Of a stretch of DNA of 64,000 nucleotides, positions 43,545 to 54,659 are shown in pieces. The translations under genes were made by a program, and so were the position numbers. Positions within the stretch are counted from its first letter, which is position 1. Each line of letters starts with the position of its first letter. The stretch spans positions 372,001 to 436,000 of the forward strand of contig JADDMT010000009.1 in NCBI GenBank assembly GCA_021401465.1, in the 5' to 3' direction. Below the pieces are notes generated by a model. It saw nothing but the letters and a program-made list of their open reading frames with translations, did no database searches and had not been told where the DNA came from. Source of the stretch: Teratosphaeria epicoccoides (taxonomy: Eukaryota; Ascomycota; Dothideomycetes; Mycosphaerellales; Teratosphaeriaceae).

Positions 43545-45770
43545 TTATGGCCCAGCCTCCAGGTCAAATACCGGCCTCTGAAACCTCCACTCATCAAACA
43601 CGACACTGCCCGCCATTTCCTGCCCATCGCTCAACCTCAATCGCGGAAAGTGATCCTGGCTCCAGACATACTTGAATCCCTCGCGAGGTGAATCGCCATA
43701 GTTGCGCGGCACGTGAATCTGCTCCGTGCGCACAGGCACGCCGTCAGCGTGACCCGTCGTAGTGGTGCCCTTTCGCTGTGCAGGCAGCGGAGGCGTGGAG
43801 TAAGGGCCGACTCCTAGGAACCAGCGGCCGTAGTCGAGGGCTGTGTCGATGACCCGAGAGAGAAGAGTGGAGCCTTCGCTGGGTGCTGTGGAGTACTTGG
43901 AGGATCTTGTTTGCTCGCTTGGCACTGATGCAGGCTCTTCTTCCACAGGTGCAGTTGGGTCCTGTACCTCGCAGGCGGCTTTGAGTCTGGTGGCTAAGTC
44001 TTCGTTGACGAGCATGAGCGCACCAGAATGCCAGCCAGCTGCCGTGACACTGAGGGCAAAGTACGCGCTCAGCCCGTCGTCGTCCTCTCTGAGCACGCCA
44101 AATTTGGATTCCCACTCTCGGCCCTGTTGCTCGACCCACTCACTGACTTCACCTTGGCATCTGACATCCGGGCTGCCAAGCGCCATCCTAATGCGTTCTG
44201 CAGCCTCTTCCGGCTCGGCACCGCCAGCTGTCAGAAACTTGATCCAGTCGCGCTTTTCCTGCTCGAACCATACTCGACGTCCTTCGGCATAGGCGTGAGG
44301 GACCAGGTGACCGTCACGATTGACGCTCTGGTATCGAATGCCTCTGAGTCTACCTTCAGGGTCGCCATGACCACCGAGTCCTAGAGCACCGCACGCGTCC
44401 GGTTCAGTGCCGTAGCTTGTGATGTAGCCTGAGGAATGGAGAGCGTGGAAGTGGTAGTCGCCAAAGGCAACACTGATGACGTCTCTGTGTTGCAGGGCTG
44501 GGATGCGCTTGAACAAAGGTTGCTCAGACTGGATGCCTTGCATAATCTCCGTGATTCTATCTTGATGGCCTGTTAGTACTTCGCCGGAACGTGTGAACAC
44601 CGCGAATCTGCGGAACGAGCCTTGCACATCGGTGGCGAAGTTCTTCTCTACATCTTCGGAGTCGTCGGCCATGGTGAGCTCAACGGGCTCGGCAATGCGT
44701 GCGTTGTCATCGTCCCAGAAGATCTGGGCTGCAAAAAGCTTGCCGATGCTCGTGTTGAAGAGCACCACATGCTCCAGCAAGACGAAATTGAGCACTTCTC
44801 CCACAATCTCTGCCAGTGTTGCATCATTCTCAGACACTCGTTGGTTTGTGGGACGCAGCTGACGATAGTCGGTCTTTGGGACGACAGCAGTCTCCATGAC
44901 CAGAGCAGCATCCTCTATAGCAGCGTCGTCAGGCTCCCGTTTCAATGGGTCCCACACGACAATACCTGTGCCATCGATGTATGCAGCACTTTTATTCCAT
45001 CCTGCCACGACCTTCCGTACGTTGCCTCGACCGGAGTTCTGGTTCTCCTTCGTCTCGTGATAGAGGAACCTGACATGCAACGCTGCAAGGTCTGCATCTT
45101 GCCAGCTCCAGATACGGCCGCTGTCAGATAGACCCAGCACATGCGCCCTGCCTGACGAGAACTGCTTGATCGCCGTGCTTGGATCGTGGCGCGTATGGGG
45201 CTGCACATAACCAGGCGGGTATAGCAGCGCCGTAGGCCAGGGGTGCGGCTCCTGTCGTCGCATCCAACTGCTTGCATCCAGCATGCCCACAGTGTACACA
45301 GCGCCCTTTGCGGTGAGCAGACTCGTGGACCAGCCTCCACACTGCACGTCTGATACCACGCCCAACTTCTTCGTATCCTGCATCGGCTCTGGCCAGCTTG
45401 CAGCCATTTGACGTCCGCGACGAGGCATCATGCGTACGCCACGCGGCGTCATGCCCCTGTCTGGGAAGTCATACGAGTGGCCCAAGCATCCTTCGCTCGC
45501 GCTGCCCCATGTATACACGCGGCTCTGGGTGAGCAGTCGGCGATACAGCTTCTGCCATCGCGCTCCATCATTCTGAACAACTGGCTGGTTCGGGACGCGA
45601 AAGGTGTCGCGCACGAGGGTCGACCAGTAGTGCGAATCGTGGGAGAAGTCGACTTTGTGCAGAGCCTGACAGGTGGATGTCAAAGTGAGGAAGTCGCGTG
45701 CGTTGAGGTATGGGAAGATGAGCAGCAGGATGTCGACGGGAAGAGCGAGGAAATTGAGTTTGTCGGCCAT
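43545..45770 (-). CDS. F-box protein with RCC1-like repeats (Saf1 type)
   Basis: A 741-residue intronless frame. The F-box is at about 6-50 (LNFLALPVDILLLIFPYLNA ... LTSTCQALHKVD). RCC1-like blades follow: VYTWGSASEGCLGHS, CGGWSTSLLTAKGAVYTVG, FSSGRAHVLGLSDSGRIWSW, AFGDYHFHALHSSGYITSYG with CGALGLGGHG, and AAGWHSGALMLVNEDLATRL. The F-box plus RCC1 order matches yeast Saf1, the SCF substrate receptor for adenine deaminase Aah1 (ubiquitylated as cells enter quiescence), and related fungal proteins. Expected partners are Skp1 and cullin. The C-terminus ends GSVVFDEWRFQRPVFDLEAG. Substrate here is unknown. Confidence 0.9.
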   Translation of the reverse strand: MADKLNFLALPVDILLLIFPYLNARDFLTLTSTCQALHKVDFSHDSHYWSTLVRDTFRVPNQPVVQNDGARWQKLYRRLLTQSRVYTWGSASEGCLGHSYDFPDRGMTPRGVRMMPRRGRQMAASWPEPMQDTKKLGVVSDVQCGGWSTSLLTAKGAVYTVGMLDASSWMRRQEPHPWPTALLYPPGYVQPHTRHDPSTAIKQFSSGRAHVLGLSDSGRIWSWQDADLAALHVRFLYHETKENQNSGRGNVRKVVAGWNKSAAYIDGTGIVVWDPLKREPDDAAIEDAALVMETAVVPKTDYRQLRPTNQRVSENDATLAEIVGEVLNFVLLEHVVLFNTSIGKLFAAQIFWDDDNARIAEPVELTMADDSEDVEKNFATDVQGSFRRFAVFTRSGEVLTGHQDRITEIMQGIQSEQPLFKRIPALQHRDVISVAFGDYHFHALHSSGYITSYGTEPDACGALGLGGHGDPEGRLRGIRYQSVNRDGHLVPHAYAEGRRVWFEQEKRDWIKFLTAGGAEPEEAAERIRMALGSPDVRCQGEVSEWVEQQGREWESKFGVLREDDDGLSAYFALSVTAAGWHSGALMLVNEDLATRLKAACEVQDPTAPVEEEPASVPSEQTRSSKYSTAPSEGSTLLSRVIDTALDYGRWFLGVGPYSTPPLPAQRKGTTTTGHADGVPVRTEQIHVPRNYGDSPREGFKYVWSQDHFPRLRLSDGQEMAGSVVFDEWRFQRPVFDLEAGP

Positions 45771-46317
45771 TCTTGTTCATATGTCGTTCTCGTGAATCGT
45801 GAAGTCTTTGCTCTGGATCGGTGTGTTCAAGTCATGGCGTGTCGAACGTAGCAGATCCATGGTGCCTTGCTTGGAATCGCGGCGCTGTTCCGCTGTTGAT
45901 CTACCTGCGTAGGTATGGCCAGGCACGAGGAAAGCTCGTGGTGGTATCAGATCCGTTGCCGCGCATGTGGAGGACACCGTCACCGGCATGGGGAAGACCT
46001 GTCTCGCCGCCGCCGACTCTCCGGAGCGCTGTTGAGAAAGTAGCCGATAGCTAGCAACAATACTCCCCTTCGTCCTGTCCATCAGGCTTCTCAGGAAGCT
46101 TTGCGAGGACCCAACAATATTTGATAGATGCTTATATAATATTGGGGTCCTAAAGCAAAGTATTCAATACCAGCTGGGCTGATTACTAATAAGCCAGAAT
46201 TCCGCACTCGCAAAGCGCAAGGCAGGAACGACGCTGCGATATTCGACACTGGCTCCTTCTCCGCGCATCCTTGCGCATCTGTTGCGCCGGGGCCGGATCG
46301 CACCTTCTCGATTAGCC
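45771..46317. other. Intergenic, divergent promoters
   Basis: 547 bp between divergent genes; both promoters. No further element recognised. Confidence 0.5.
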
Positions 46318-47692
46318 ATGACGGGCGTCGAGCAGCGCGCGGGACCCGCCCAAGTCTTGCAAGCACCACCAGCAGTGGTCACTACCCCATGCGATCCGTG
46401 GCCGCGACCGTATTACCTGCGGGGCGGGCTCAGAAGAGTCGCACCATATCACTACACATACAACACCAACGTCAAAGAAAGATGGCGAGGCCGAGCGATG
46501 TTGGACATCTTCAGAGATGAGTTCCGAGACCGGCCAGAGGAGTATTATGTATGCCACGCAATGAACGACAACCCGCCAGAAGCCTGACTAATGCACGTAG
46601 AAAGATGCCATAGACCGGGGGAATATCCAGGTCAATGGCAAGCCTACCGCCACCGACTTCAAGGTCAAAAATGGCGATGTCATATCACACACTCTGCACC
46701 GGCATGAGCCGCCCGTGACTGCACAGCCCATTGGCGTTGTGCACGAGGATGATGACATGGTTGTCATCAGTAAGCCTGCCGGCGTGCCAGTGCATCCAGC
46801 AGGACGGTACAACTACAACAGTGTGGTTGAAATCATGCGTGCGGAACGGGGTCATCAATGGAATCCATTACCGTGCAACCGCCTCGACAGACTCACCAGT
46901 GGCGTCATGTTCATTGGCAAGCACAAAAGGGCAGCAGAAGCCATGACCGAACAACTCGTCGGCCGCACCGTCCGCAAAGAGTACGTCGCCCGTGTCCAGG
47001 GCGAGTTCCCGGAAGGCGATGTCATCTGCGAACAGCCCATCCTACAGATCTCTCCCAAGCTCGGTCTCAACCGCGTTCGAGCGAACGGCAAGCACGCAAA
47101 GACCGTTTTCAAAAGACTCGCATACTATCCAGCCAAGACCACAACAGACGGCGAAGCTAAAAGCATTGGCTACTCCATCGTCCGCTGCCTCCCTCTCACA
47201 GGTCGTACGCATCAACTGCGTGTGCACCTTCAATTTCTCGGTCATCCGATCACCAACGATCCCATCTACGCCAATCGCCGCGTTTTCGGCGCCAATCTAG
47301 GCAAATCCAGCACTTCAGAATCTGACGACGAAGACATTATGACGCGCCTGGGCCGGATGGGCAAGTCCGAGTATGCTGAGGCAGTGGCGTACGAAGACGA
47401 AATGGTGGAGCAGTATAACAAGAAGAAGGCAGAGAAGATGACGGGCGAGCTGTGCGACGTGTGTCAGACGCCACTGTACAGCGACCCTGGGCAGCATGAA
47501 TTGGGTATCTATCTGCACGCGAAGAAGTACGCGGACGCGGATGGGAGGTGGAGTTACGAGACGCCGCTGCCGGAGTGGGCATTACCGCCAGCTGGGTTCG
47601 AGGGTCCATGGGAGGCGACGAAGGAGAGCGATCCGCTGGCTGTAGTGGAGGGTCTGGAGAGACTGGAGATCAAAGGAGATGCCGGGTTGTAA
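46318..47692 (+). CDS. PUS9: RluA-family tRNA pseudouridine synthase (Pus9/Rib2 type)
   Basis: Exons 46318-46548 and 46601-47692, intron 52 bp (GTATGC ... CACGTAG, branch CTGACTAA); 440 residues. The N-terminus has PYYLRGGLRRVAPYHYTYNT and FRDRPEEYYKDAIDRGNIQV, the S4-like RNA-binding lead-in of this family. The catalytic core holds CNRLDRLTSGVMFIG with catalytic Asp173, VRKEYVARVQGEFPEG, and PLTGRTHQLRVHLQFLGHPI. No deaminase domain is fused at the C-terminus, unlike yeast Rib2/Pus8, so Pus9 (which makes pseudouridine 32 in mitochondrial tRNAs) or a combined orthologue is likely. A CxxC (CDVCQTPLY) near residue 365 is probably structural. Confidence 0.92.
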
Positions 47693-48295
47693 GAGTCTTC
47701 TTTCTGATCATGTGACGAATTCTCACGCGAGGAGACAAATCGTGCGTCGGGGGCCGCATATGACCCCCAAAGCATGTCTTCTTGTCCTGATAGAAGACGA
47801 TCAGCCGTCCATGAGCTGAACGTTGGATGTCGACTCGACGTCGGCAGTCGTGATCGATCAATACCCTGTCAGCTTGTGGTGATTGCAGTCGATGGCTATG
47901 AGGTTGCAGTCACTCGCTGATGGCTGGTCCAGTCGAAGAGCACTTGCGCCGTTTCCGCGCGGTCTACTTTTGACTTCTCGAGAGCTGATGACCGAGGACT
48001 TACAATCTCCTAGCATGACAGCTTTGCACTTCAAAATGTCGATGGATGTCTCTGGCTCTGTTGATGTGGTCTGATGCACATTTTGGGTCACCACTACTGG
48101 TGCTTCGGGCGAGGTTAGAATACGATGTGTCGGGGTCGATTCTTGAAGAGTACCCCTGTTGTAACAAACGAGCTGGCCATCCCTGCACTCCAAGGTCTCG
48201 TATCCATGTAAGACAATCCGCGGTACTCCACACTTGCAAGTTGCCAACGACCACGACTCGACACTAGCTATCACAACAGCGTGATTACTGCAACA
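47693..48295. other. Intergenic between tandem genes
   Basis: 603 bp. Overlapping small open frames on both strands near 47860-48270 have no recognisable content. It holds the promoter of the oxygenase gene. Confidence 0.45.
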
Positions 48296-49522
48296 ATGAG
48301 CAGCTCGGAAGTCTTCCCAGTTATCGATCTTTCAACAACAAATGACTGGCCCAATGCCCTTGGTGACCGGATCGTAGAAGCATGCAAGACCTGGGGTTTC
48401 ATGCTCCTCACCGGACATGGCATTCCGCAAAAGAACATTGATCGCATGTTCGAGCTCGTACGCTGCAGTCCCTTGCCCGGCCGTTCATACCTGGCGACAC
48501 ATCTTACTGACCGGACTTCCGCAGCACAAAGCCTTCATCGCACAGCCAATCGGGGTCAAGAGTGAAGCGATGATTGATAGCCGGCAGATTGGATTCGCCT
48601 CGCATCGATCGAAGTGAGTCTGCTAGCTTTCACAGACATGAGATATATATCCAGAAGCGGTCGATTGTCTGACAAAGCCGCCATAGGATCGGATGCGCAG
48701 ATGGCATGACTTTCGGCGGGTCCAAAGGCGAGATCATCAGAGGCCAAAATGTTCCGTCCTGGTGGGACGAACAGAAGCGCCAAGAGGTCGAAGAATTCAA
48801 GACCAAGGCTCATGCGTTGGCGACCGAGCTGGTCAAAGTCTTCGCCAAGTCGTTCGGCCTGTCCCCAGAGTACTTCGCCGCCGCTCACAACGAAGCGCTC
48901 GGACCCGGCAGTGTTCTCCGCATGGTCCACTACCCCAAGATGGACGGTGAGCCGGGTGATGACATCCCTCGATGTTATGCTCACACAGATTGGAGCACCA
49001 TGGCATTCGTCTGGCCGCAGTCTGGCGGGCTAGAGGTCGAGACGCCGAGCAAGCGATGGATCGAAGTCCCGCTGGTTCCGGGCTCCGTCGTCGTCAATAT
49101 TGGGGATGCCATGTCCCTATGGAGCGGACAGACCTTGAAGTCGACCTTGCATAGGGTGTCGTTTGACAAGGTGCCGGTCGACCAAGAACGCTGGTCTATG
49201 GTGTACTTCTTCAACGCCAACGCAGGTAAGCGCGCATCCCGTGCGCCACAGTCAGCGCGAGGACTGATGGAACCGTGCAGACGCGAAGCTGGAGGTCCTT
49301 CAGAAAGACAGCCATGGCAAACTCAAGTCAGGGGGCGATGTCCCGAGTCTGACCATGGGTGAGTACCATCAGGTGCGCATGATTCTGACCCAGGGGGAGG
49401 AGGCGAAACAAAAATGGATCAGCCAAGGCCATGCGTCCGCAGAGGCCTTTGAGAAGTACGTGAGGGCAATCGAGAGTCTTGGCATTGCGAACGGGACCGG
49501 CGTGGTGGATTTGAAGGCTTGA
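48296..49522 (+). CDS. 2-oxoglutarate/Fe(II) oxygenase, isopenicillin-N-synthase-like
   Basis: Four exons: 48296-48457, 48525-48613, 48687-49225, 49281-49522; introns 67, 73, 55 bp; 343 residues. The N-terminal DIOX_N region is FPVIDLSTTNDW ... ACKTWGFMLLTGHGIPQ. The core has the iron ligands His183 and Asp185 (AHTDWST) and His239 (TLHRVSFD), and RWS in QERWSMVYFFNA for 2-oxoglutarate binding. The region between His239 and the end has the expected jelly-roll strands and a helical C-terminus. The family hydroxylates or cyclises small molecules, often in secondary metabolism, but no other biosynthetic gene is next to it, so the substrate is unknown. Confidence 0.92.
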
Positions 49523-50053
49523 CCATCGCCGCCTCCTTCACATCCAGGTGTCCGTAGCTTGTGAAATTCGATCAATGGGACGGGCTTGCACAGATGGTGA
49601 CCGAGTCAGGAATTGGCAACGCATTTCTTCGCCTTCGGGAGCGACAGGCTCAGCCTCGCCGCGACTTTTTCTTCACACCAGTGGGCTTTATGTGATGCTC
49701 ATACCGATCGACGAACAGCGTCAAAGGAATGCGTGCGTGGCTTCGTATTGATACTGACGTCGCCCGGGTGAGATAAAGTGCGAGGCAAACCCGAGATGAG
49801 TCGGGATCGCACGGAACGCGCTCAGCTTTCCTAAGGCTGAACCGGAGTTTTGAATCTTCCTCCCACGACGAAGAGGAGACAACCAAAACAACTGGAAGAT
49901 ATCCGTGCTACGCGGCTTCGTCTCACGGCAGTCGGGCGAGTGCTAGACAGTGTCAATGACGGTAATGAGGCTGGATTATAACTATGCTTAGATTATTACT
50001 GTACTATAGCTAAATTGCTAATAGATTATTATAGGCATAAGAATTCAACATTG
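49523..50053. other. Intergenic with AT-rich patch
   Basis: About 530 bp. From about 49968 to 50053 base composition turns sharply AT-rich (runs such as TTATAACTATGC, ATTATTACTGTACTATAGC), unlike the GC-rich surroundings. This resembles a relic of repeat-induced mutation or a transposon scar next to the broken hydrolase. Confidence 0.55.
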
Positions 50054-50690
50054 CTATCCTACTATCCTAGTAGTACCAAGATGGTCCCGACGAAATCCGG
50101 TGCAGGATACTGACCGAGCAATGCCGTAAGAAATTCTCCTCCCGGGGACGGTGCCGCGGCGGTCGTAGCTCAATTGCGCGCCTACCTCGTCGAAATCGCC
50201 GTAGTAGGACGAGCCGGTCACGCCGGCTTCGCTGGTCGCCAGAAGGTATGAAGGGTCGAGTGCAAGCGAGCCAAAGCGTGCAGGATCCACGACGGCTGCC
50301 GGTTGGAACTGGCCGGCGGCGAAAGTACCGGCGGCTCCAATGGCTAGGAATTTGGTGAACCCGGTGAGGGCGAACGTGTCGACCACATCCGGGTACTTCT
50401 GTGCTGCATTCATTGGAACCTGACAGACCAAAAGTCCATTTGGATGGGACGAGTTGCCGTTACATATATGCGGTCGACGGAAAAGGTCGGGTAACCCTGC
50501 TGAGAAGCATAGTCGATCCAGGAGTATGTCGTTCCATTGAAAGACTGATCAGGCGGGCCCAGACCTGACCAGTAGTTCCGGTCGAAGGTAATGCCATGCA
50601 CGAGCAACTGGAGTGTCGAGCGACGACTAGGAACATCAACCCATTTCGTGGACCTCGGACCATAGATCCTAATGAGGACTATCTCCTACA
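50054..50690 (-). pseudogene. Decayed secreted alpha/beta hydrolase
   Basis: Two minus-strand frames carry parts of one protein: 50410-50690 (LQLLVHGITFDRNYWSGLGP ... YPTFSVDRI) and 50054-50431 (CQVPMNAAQKYPDVVDTFAL ... DPSYLLATSEAG). They are joined by a frameshift at about 50465: after DRI the family expects a GNGNS-like turn, found in the other frame. Between VCQVPM and NAAQKYPDVVDTF, the roughly 50-residue segment that should hold the GHS nucleophile elbow is missing, so the enzyme cannot be active. The C-terminal part degrades after SYYGDFDEV. No signal peptide remains upstream. Confidence 0.75.
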
Positions 50691-51418
50691 TCATTGCTCG
50701 GTCTCTATGGCAACTCGGACTTTTGGCCTGACTGACGGCTTGATCGGTTGATCGAGGTGTTGGCCGATGTGACTGGCAACATCATCTTCTGTCCGACTTG
50801 CCCCTGGATCTTGCGAAGATGTTTTCCTGCCTCCATATTGGCGCCGACGCCCCCCCGATCTCTTGTAAAGACCCACCCATCTGTTGTACTTGTGTATCAC
50901 ATGTCGGACGTGAGACGGCACGCGAACGAATGTTCCCGCCATCTTTTGGCCTTGCCCACCCAGATTTCCAGCCCAGGCTTGCGAACGAAGGCCGGGCCAT
51001 GCCAAGAGTCAGGACTACGGTCCAGTTGGGACAGGTTTGCACGACTTGCACTCGTCGAAAGTGTGCTCCAGATCTGCTTGCCTGTCGCAAGGCCGTCTGG
51101 TCGCGGTTTCATACAGTTGAACCAGGCTGGTAGGAAGTCCTACTGGCATGAGAGACGACCTGCAAATACGAATGCTGCTGGGGAGATAAAGACAGTGTGT
51201 CGTGTTATGTACAGGATATACGAAACCATGCCCAGCTTCATCCCTTCACGAAAATGGACCAAGATCCTTCTATCTAGGTGCAAGGCGAGCACTGCATTAC
51301 ATTAATGAGCATATTCGTGAGTGCCGTGATTTTCGCTTGAATTGGGAGCGCTAATGCCTGTTCTGTATACCGTTGGACCATATCAGTCTCAATGGCTCGA
51401 TCAGCAATCACCCCGGAT
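50691..51418. other. Intergenic
   Basis: About 730 bp next to the pseudogene. Open frames of about 100 codons on both strands show no domain. Possibly includes more eroded sequence. Confidence 0.4.
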
Positions 51419-52800
51419 TTAATTCCAGTTGCTTGAAGACTCAGGCCACTCGTTGCCCCAAGTCGAGGAGCTTGTAGTTGGCTTTGCAGTTTTAGTCCAG
51501 GGTTGAGTCGAATTGGAAGAGCTCTTGCTGATACTGGAGGCTGTGCCAGAGCTCTTCGAAGCAGTGCTGGAGACGGCTGTCCCAGTGCTCTTGGACGCTG
51601 TTGCGGAATGGCTGTGCTTGCTGCTCACGGCTGTACCAGAGCTCTTCGAAGCAGTGCTCGAGACAGCTGTACCAAAGCTCTTAGACGCTGTTGCAGAAGA
51701 ACTATGCTTGCTGCTCACGGCAGTGCCGTAGCTCTTGGACGAAGTGCTAGAGCGAGACGTGGTAACCGTGCTGCTCACGGCAGTGCCATAGCTCTTGGAC
51801 GAAGTGCTAGAGCGAGACGTGGTAACCGTGCTGCTCACGGCAGTGCCATAGCTCTTGGACGAAGTGCTAGAGCGAGACGTGGTAACCGTGCTGTTGTGAT
51901 ACGAAGAAGTTTCCGTGCTCGTAATGTGCACCGTGCTCGTCGTGGCCGGCGATGTAGCTTTTGAACTAGCCGAGGAAGACGATGCCTTGCTACTCGTTGT
52001 CAAGGGTTTGGAGCTGGCCGAAGGAGACAAAGTTGCATTGCTGCTAGACGAAGTTGCCTTGCTGCTAGACGAAGAAGCACTCGTGGCCTTTGAGCTTGTG
52101 CTTGGCGTGGTAGCGGCCGACGAGACGGGACATGTGGCAGGCGTGATGGTTGTTGTAGTGACCAGGGGAGGGCACGTCGACGGCGTCACGGTGCGAGTGA
52201 CAGTCACAGTGGAAGGTGTGACCGAGACTGTCGCAGTGACAGCTGGATCAAAAGTTAGCGTGCTCCAGGTCGAGCCCACAGATCACACTCACTTCGCACA
52301 CTGGCTGAGACGGTCGGGCAGGTCGTCGCTGAGGCAGATTTGGTGCTTGACGACGTAGCTGAGCCGGATTCCGTGCTCGAGATCGTCACAGTGAAAGGCT
52401 TGAAGCTTGAGCTTGACGAGGCATGGGAGGAGGTGGTGTTGACGTGGACAGTGCTGCTGAGGGATGTAGAGGTCTTCGGGGTTGTTGAGCTGGATCTGCT
52501 TGAGGATTTGCTCGATGAAAGCGACATGGAGCTTGTAGTCGAAAGTTTGGACGTTGCCGAACTGGAAGATGACTTGCTTGAAGTCACGGAAGTCACGGTC
52601 GAATTCACCGGACGGGTTGAAGAGACAACGCTCGAGGTAGGAGTGCTGGTGTAGGGGCCACCCCAGGTCGCAGCGAAGGACGACTCGCCCCAGTCCGCGC
52701 CCTCATCCTTGGACTCAACATCGCGCTCCTCCTGAGTAGGGAGGGCAGTGGCGAGGCCAAAGGCCAACGCCACAACAAAGCTCTTTGCAATGGCCTGCAC
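51419..52800 (-). CDS. Secreted mucin-like Ser/Thr-rich repeat protein
   Basis: Exons 52293-52800 and 51419-52242 on the minus strand, intron 50 bp with GTGAGT donor, GCTAAC branch and ATCCAG acceptor; 443 residues. The signal peptide is MQAIAKSFVVALAFGLATALP. Nearly all the rest is Ser, Thr, Ala and Lys, expected to be heavily O-mannosylated. Two conserved Cys pairs occur (ATTCPTVSASVR; STCPPLV and PATCPVSS). A 20-residue unit (TVTTSRSSTSSKSYGTAVSS) is present three times in tandem, and a 30-residue unit (KHSSSATASKSFGTAVSSTA...) about twice. The C-terminus (WGNEWPESSSNWN) has no GPI-like hydrophobic tail, so it is probably secreted or wall-trapped rather than anchored. No enzyme domain; function unknown. 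Confidence 0.85.
51541..51720. repeat. 90-bp tandem repeat inside the mucin-like gene
   Basis: Two copies of a 90-bp unit, recognisable by GAGCTCTTCGAAGCAGTGCT near 51550 and 51640. It encodes a 30-residue Ser/Thr/Lys unit on the minus strand. Confidence 0.75.
51721..51900. repeat. 60-bp tandem repeat, three copies
   Basis: Units 51721-51780, 51781-51840 and 51841-51900. The first two differ at one base; the third is identical for 52 bases. It encodes the 20-residue TVTTSRSSTSSKSYGTAVSS repeat on the minus strand. Confidence 0.9.
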
Positions 52801-54416
52801 TTTGCCTGCTTGTCCGACTGTAACGCAAGAAGTGCCTGTACAATGGCAAATGAACGGGGATGGCGACCCTTACATTTGTCCAAGAGGGGATGCCCAGCTT
52901 AATCTATGTAAGGACATCCGCATCTGAGTCTCTGACGGATCGTCGGCCTGACGATAGGCCATGAGTGATGTTGAGGCGCTCATAATCGCTACTGCCGGAG
53001 GCCGATCTGGCAAAAGCTTATGATACCTTTCCTTGCATTCGATATCGAGCCGACGTAAAAATCTGCGTGACGAGCAGGATATGTCCGAAAATGACATCTG
53101 CGAAAGCCATGGCATGTGAAGACTGGAAATCCTCTCATCGGGCTCTTCTGTATGTAGAACTTCGCATGCCCCATCGCCATACCTGGCCTGGAATGGTTCT
53201 GCTCTCTTCGTGGTCCAGGGCGACGGCCGTACTCCAGTCGCTGCCCTGCGGATCCCAGAGTTTCCGCACATGCCGATGGAGGGTGGCTATTCGCATTGTT
53301 GAGGCTGAAAGCGACTCGCGAAGCTGTGCCTGAGCGGTGATTTTGTGGCTTGCGTCGGCGGTAGTCTGTACAGACTACATGAATCGATCGGCGTATCATT
53401 GCTGAGCTTAACTGCGTAACGCAGGTACCCTTTCATCTTCTGCCAGGACACATGTGACAGATGCGGCGTTGCGTTGCGAACTTCCCTCAGGCCAACGGCT
53501 GCGGTGCTGGATTGCTCAGCGCCCATCAGACCGATGGAGGACATGCTGGTCCCCCATCAACATGCACGTCGTGAGACACGCATCTGAGGCTCAGTTGCTA
53601 CACCTGTGGCCACATGATCCATGTCAGCAAATGTACTTGAGTATCACGGTTATGGGCGAGCTCGCAGTGCCAGACCGTCTATGCCCAACGGTGACGATAC
53701 CGAAGGTGCAGGATCAAAGTGCCGGGACAGCAGAGTGAGTAGTATGTGCCGTTGTCAGGTTTCGAAGAGCACGGAGTATTCATCAAACAGTACATGATTG
53801 CGGCATCGTTCGCCGGTCGGCAGAGACCGGACTGGAGTCTGGGTCATTCCTGCATGTGAGCATAAGGTCAAGGATCTCACAACGCAACACATCTCGCCAC
53901 TGATCCTTCTCACAACCAGTCAAACAACAAAGTCTCACCAGACGTCCGCAGCAACGCGGTTCCTGCTCGTGAACATTGCCATTCTCGACCATGCGCCACA
54001 GAGCCGCGCCGTCTTGTATTCGCCGCGCCGTCTCGTCGTTCGTGAGCGGATATGCCCATCACCGCAAAAGAGCGCGCTCGAAAGCGGGTTGCGGCGTAGT
54101 GATGGTCTGAATATATATATATCTCACGTAGTCTGTCGATGAGTGGCGATCATCGCATCAAAACTTCACGAATGCAGCAGAAGAAAACAGCAGACGCCTC
54201 GTAGTCGACAACCCTATCAGACACATAACGGTCTCCTGTACGGTACTCGGCGGCAGTCTCCCGATCAGACTGTAACACGACATCTCCACTCGCAAAGCTC
54301 TCGCAAGGGAAGCTTCACAACCGTACGCACCCGAACCAGTGCAACCTGCCACCCCCCTGACATCCCATCAGCCAGAGCGACGCCACCACCGAGCGACACT
54401 CCACTAGCCCGCCACC
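52801..54416. other. Intergenic, divergent promoters
   Basis: About 1.6 kb between the mucin-like gene and the 80-residue gene. Short open frames only. A TATATATATATC run lies near 54113, about 300 bp before the small gene. Confidence 0.45.
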
Positions 54417-54659
54417 ATGTCAATCACCGGCAGCCTGTTCAAAGAGCCCCATCCCGTAGAATTCCGCCCGAGGACAGGACCCGCCCACGCCTCGCCACGT
54501 CTCTCCCACTACGCGAGAAGGCTGGGAGGCACGTTCGCAATGTACACCGTCGGACTCGGCGCCATCTTCGGGTGCCACTTTGCGCTGAAGTTCCTGATCG
54601 ACGCCCACAATGGTGTCTCGGGGTACAGGGTGAAGCCGTCGGTGAAGGCGAAGCAGTGA
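54417..54659 (+). CDS. 80-residue single-helix protein, probably mitochondrial
   Basis: A short intronless frame with an optimal start context (GCCACCATGTC). The N-terminal half is basic and Pro/His-rich (SLFKEPHPVEFRPRTGPAHA, then RLSHYARRLGG). One membrane helix spans about 41-61 (AMYTVGLGAIFGCHFALKFL), followed by a short basic tail ending KPSVKAKQ. Size and layout resemble accessory subunits of respiratory complexes, but I recognise no specific subunit. The start context and codon pattern support a real gene. Confidence 0.75.
   Translation: MSITGSLFKEPHPVEFRPRTGPAHASPRLSHYARRLGGTFAMYTVGLGAIFGCHFALKFLIDAHNGVSGYRVKPSVKAKQ

Noticed and set aside
46318..49522. A biosynthetic cluster formed by the pseudouridine synthase, oxygenase and hydrolase remnant
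   Set aside because: No synthase, transporter or regulator of secondary metabolism is adjacent; the genes look unrelated.
51503..51964. Plus-strand frames across the mucin-like repeats
   Set aside because: They exist because 60- and 90-bp repeats keep any frame open; the minus strand has the signal peptide and the good intron.
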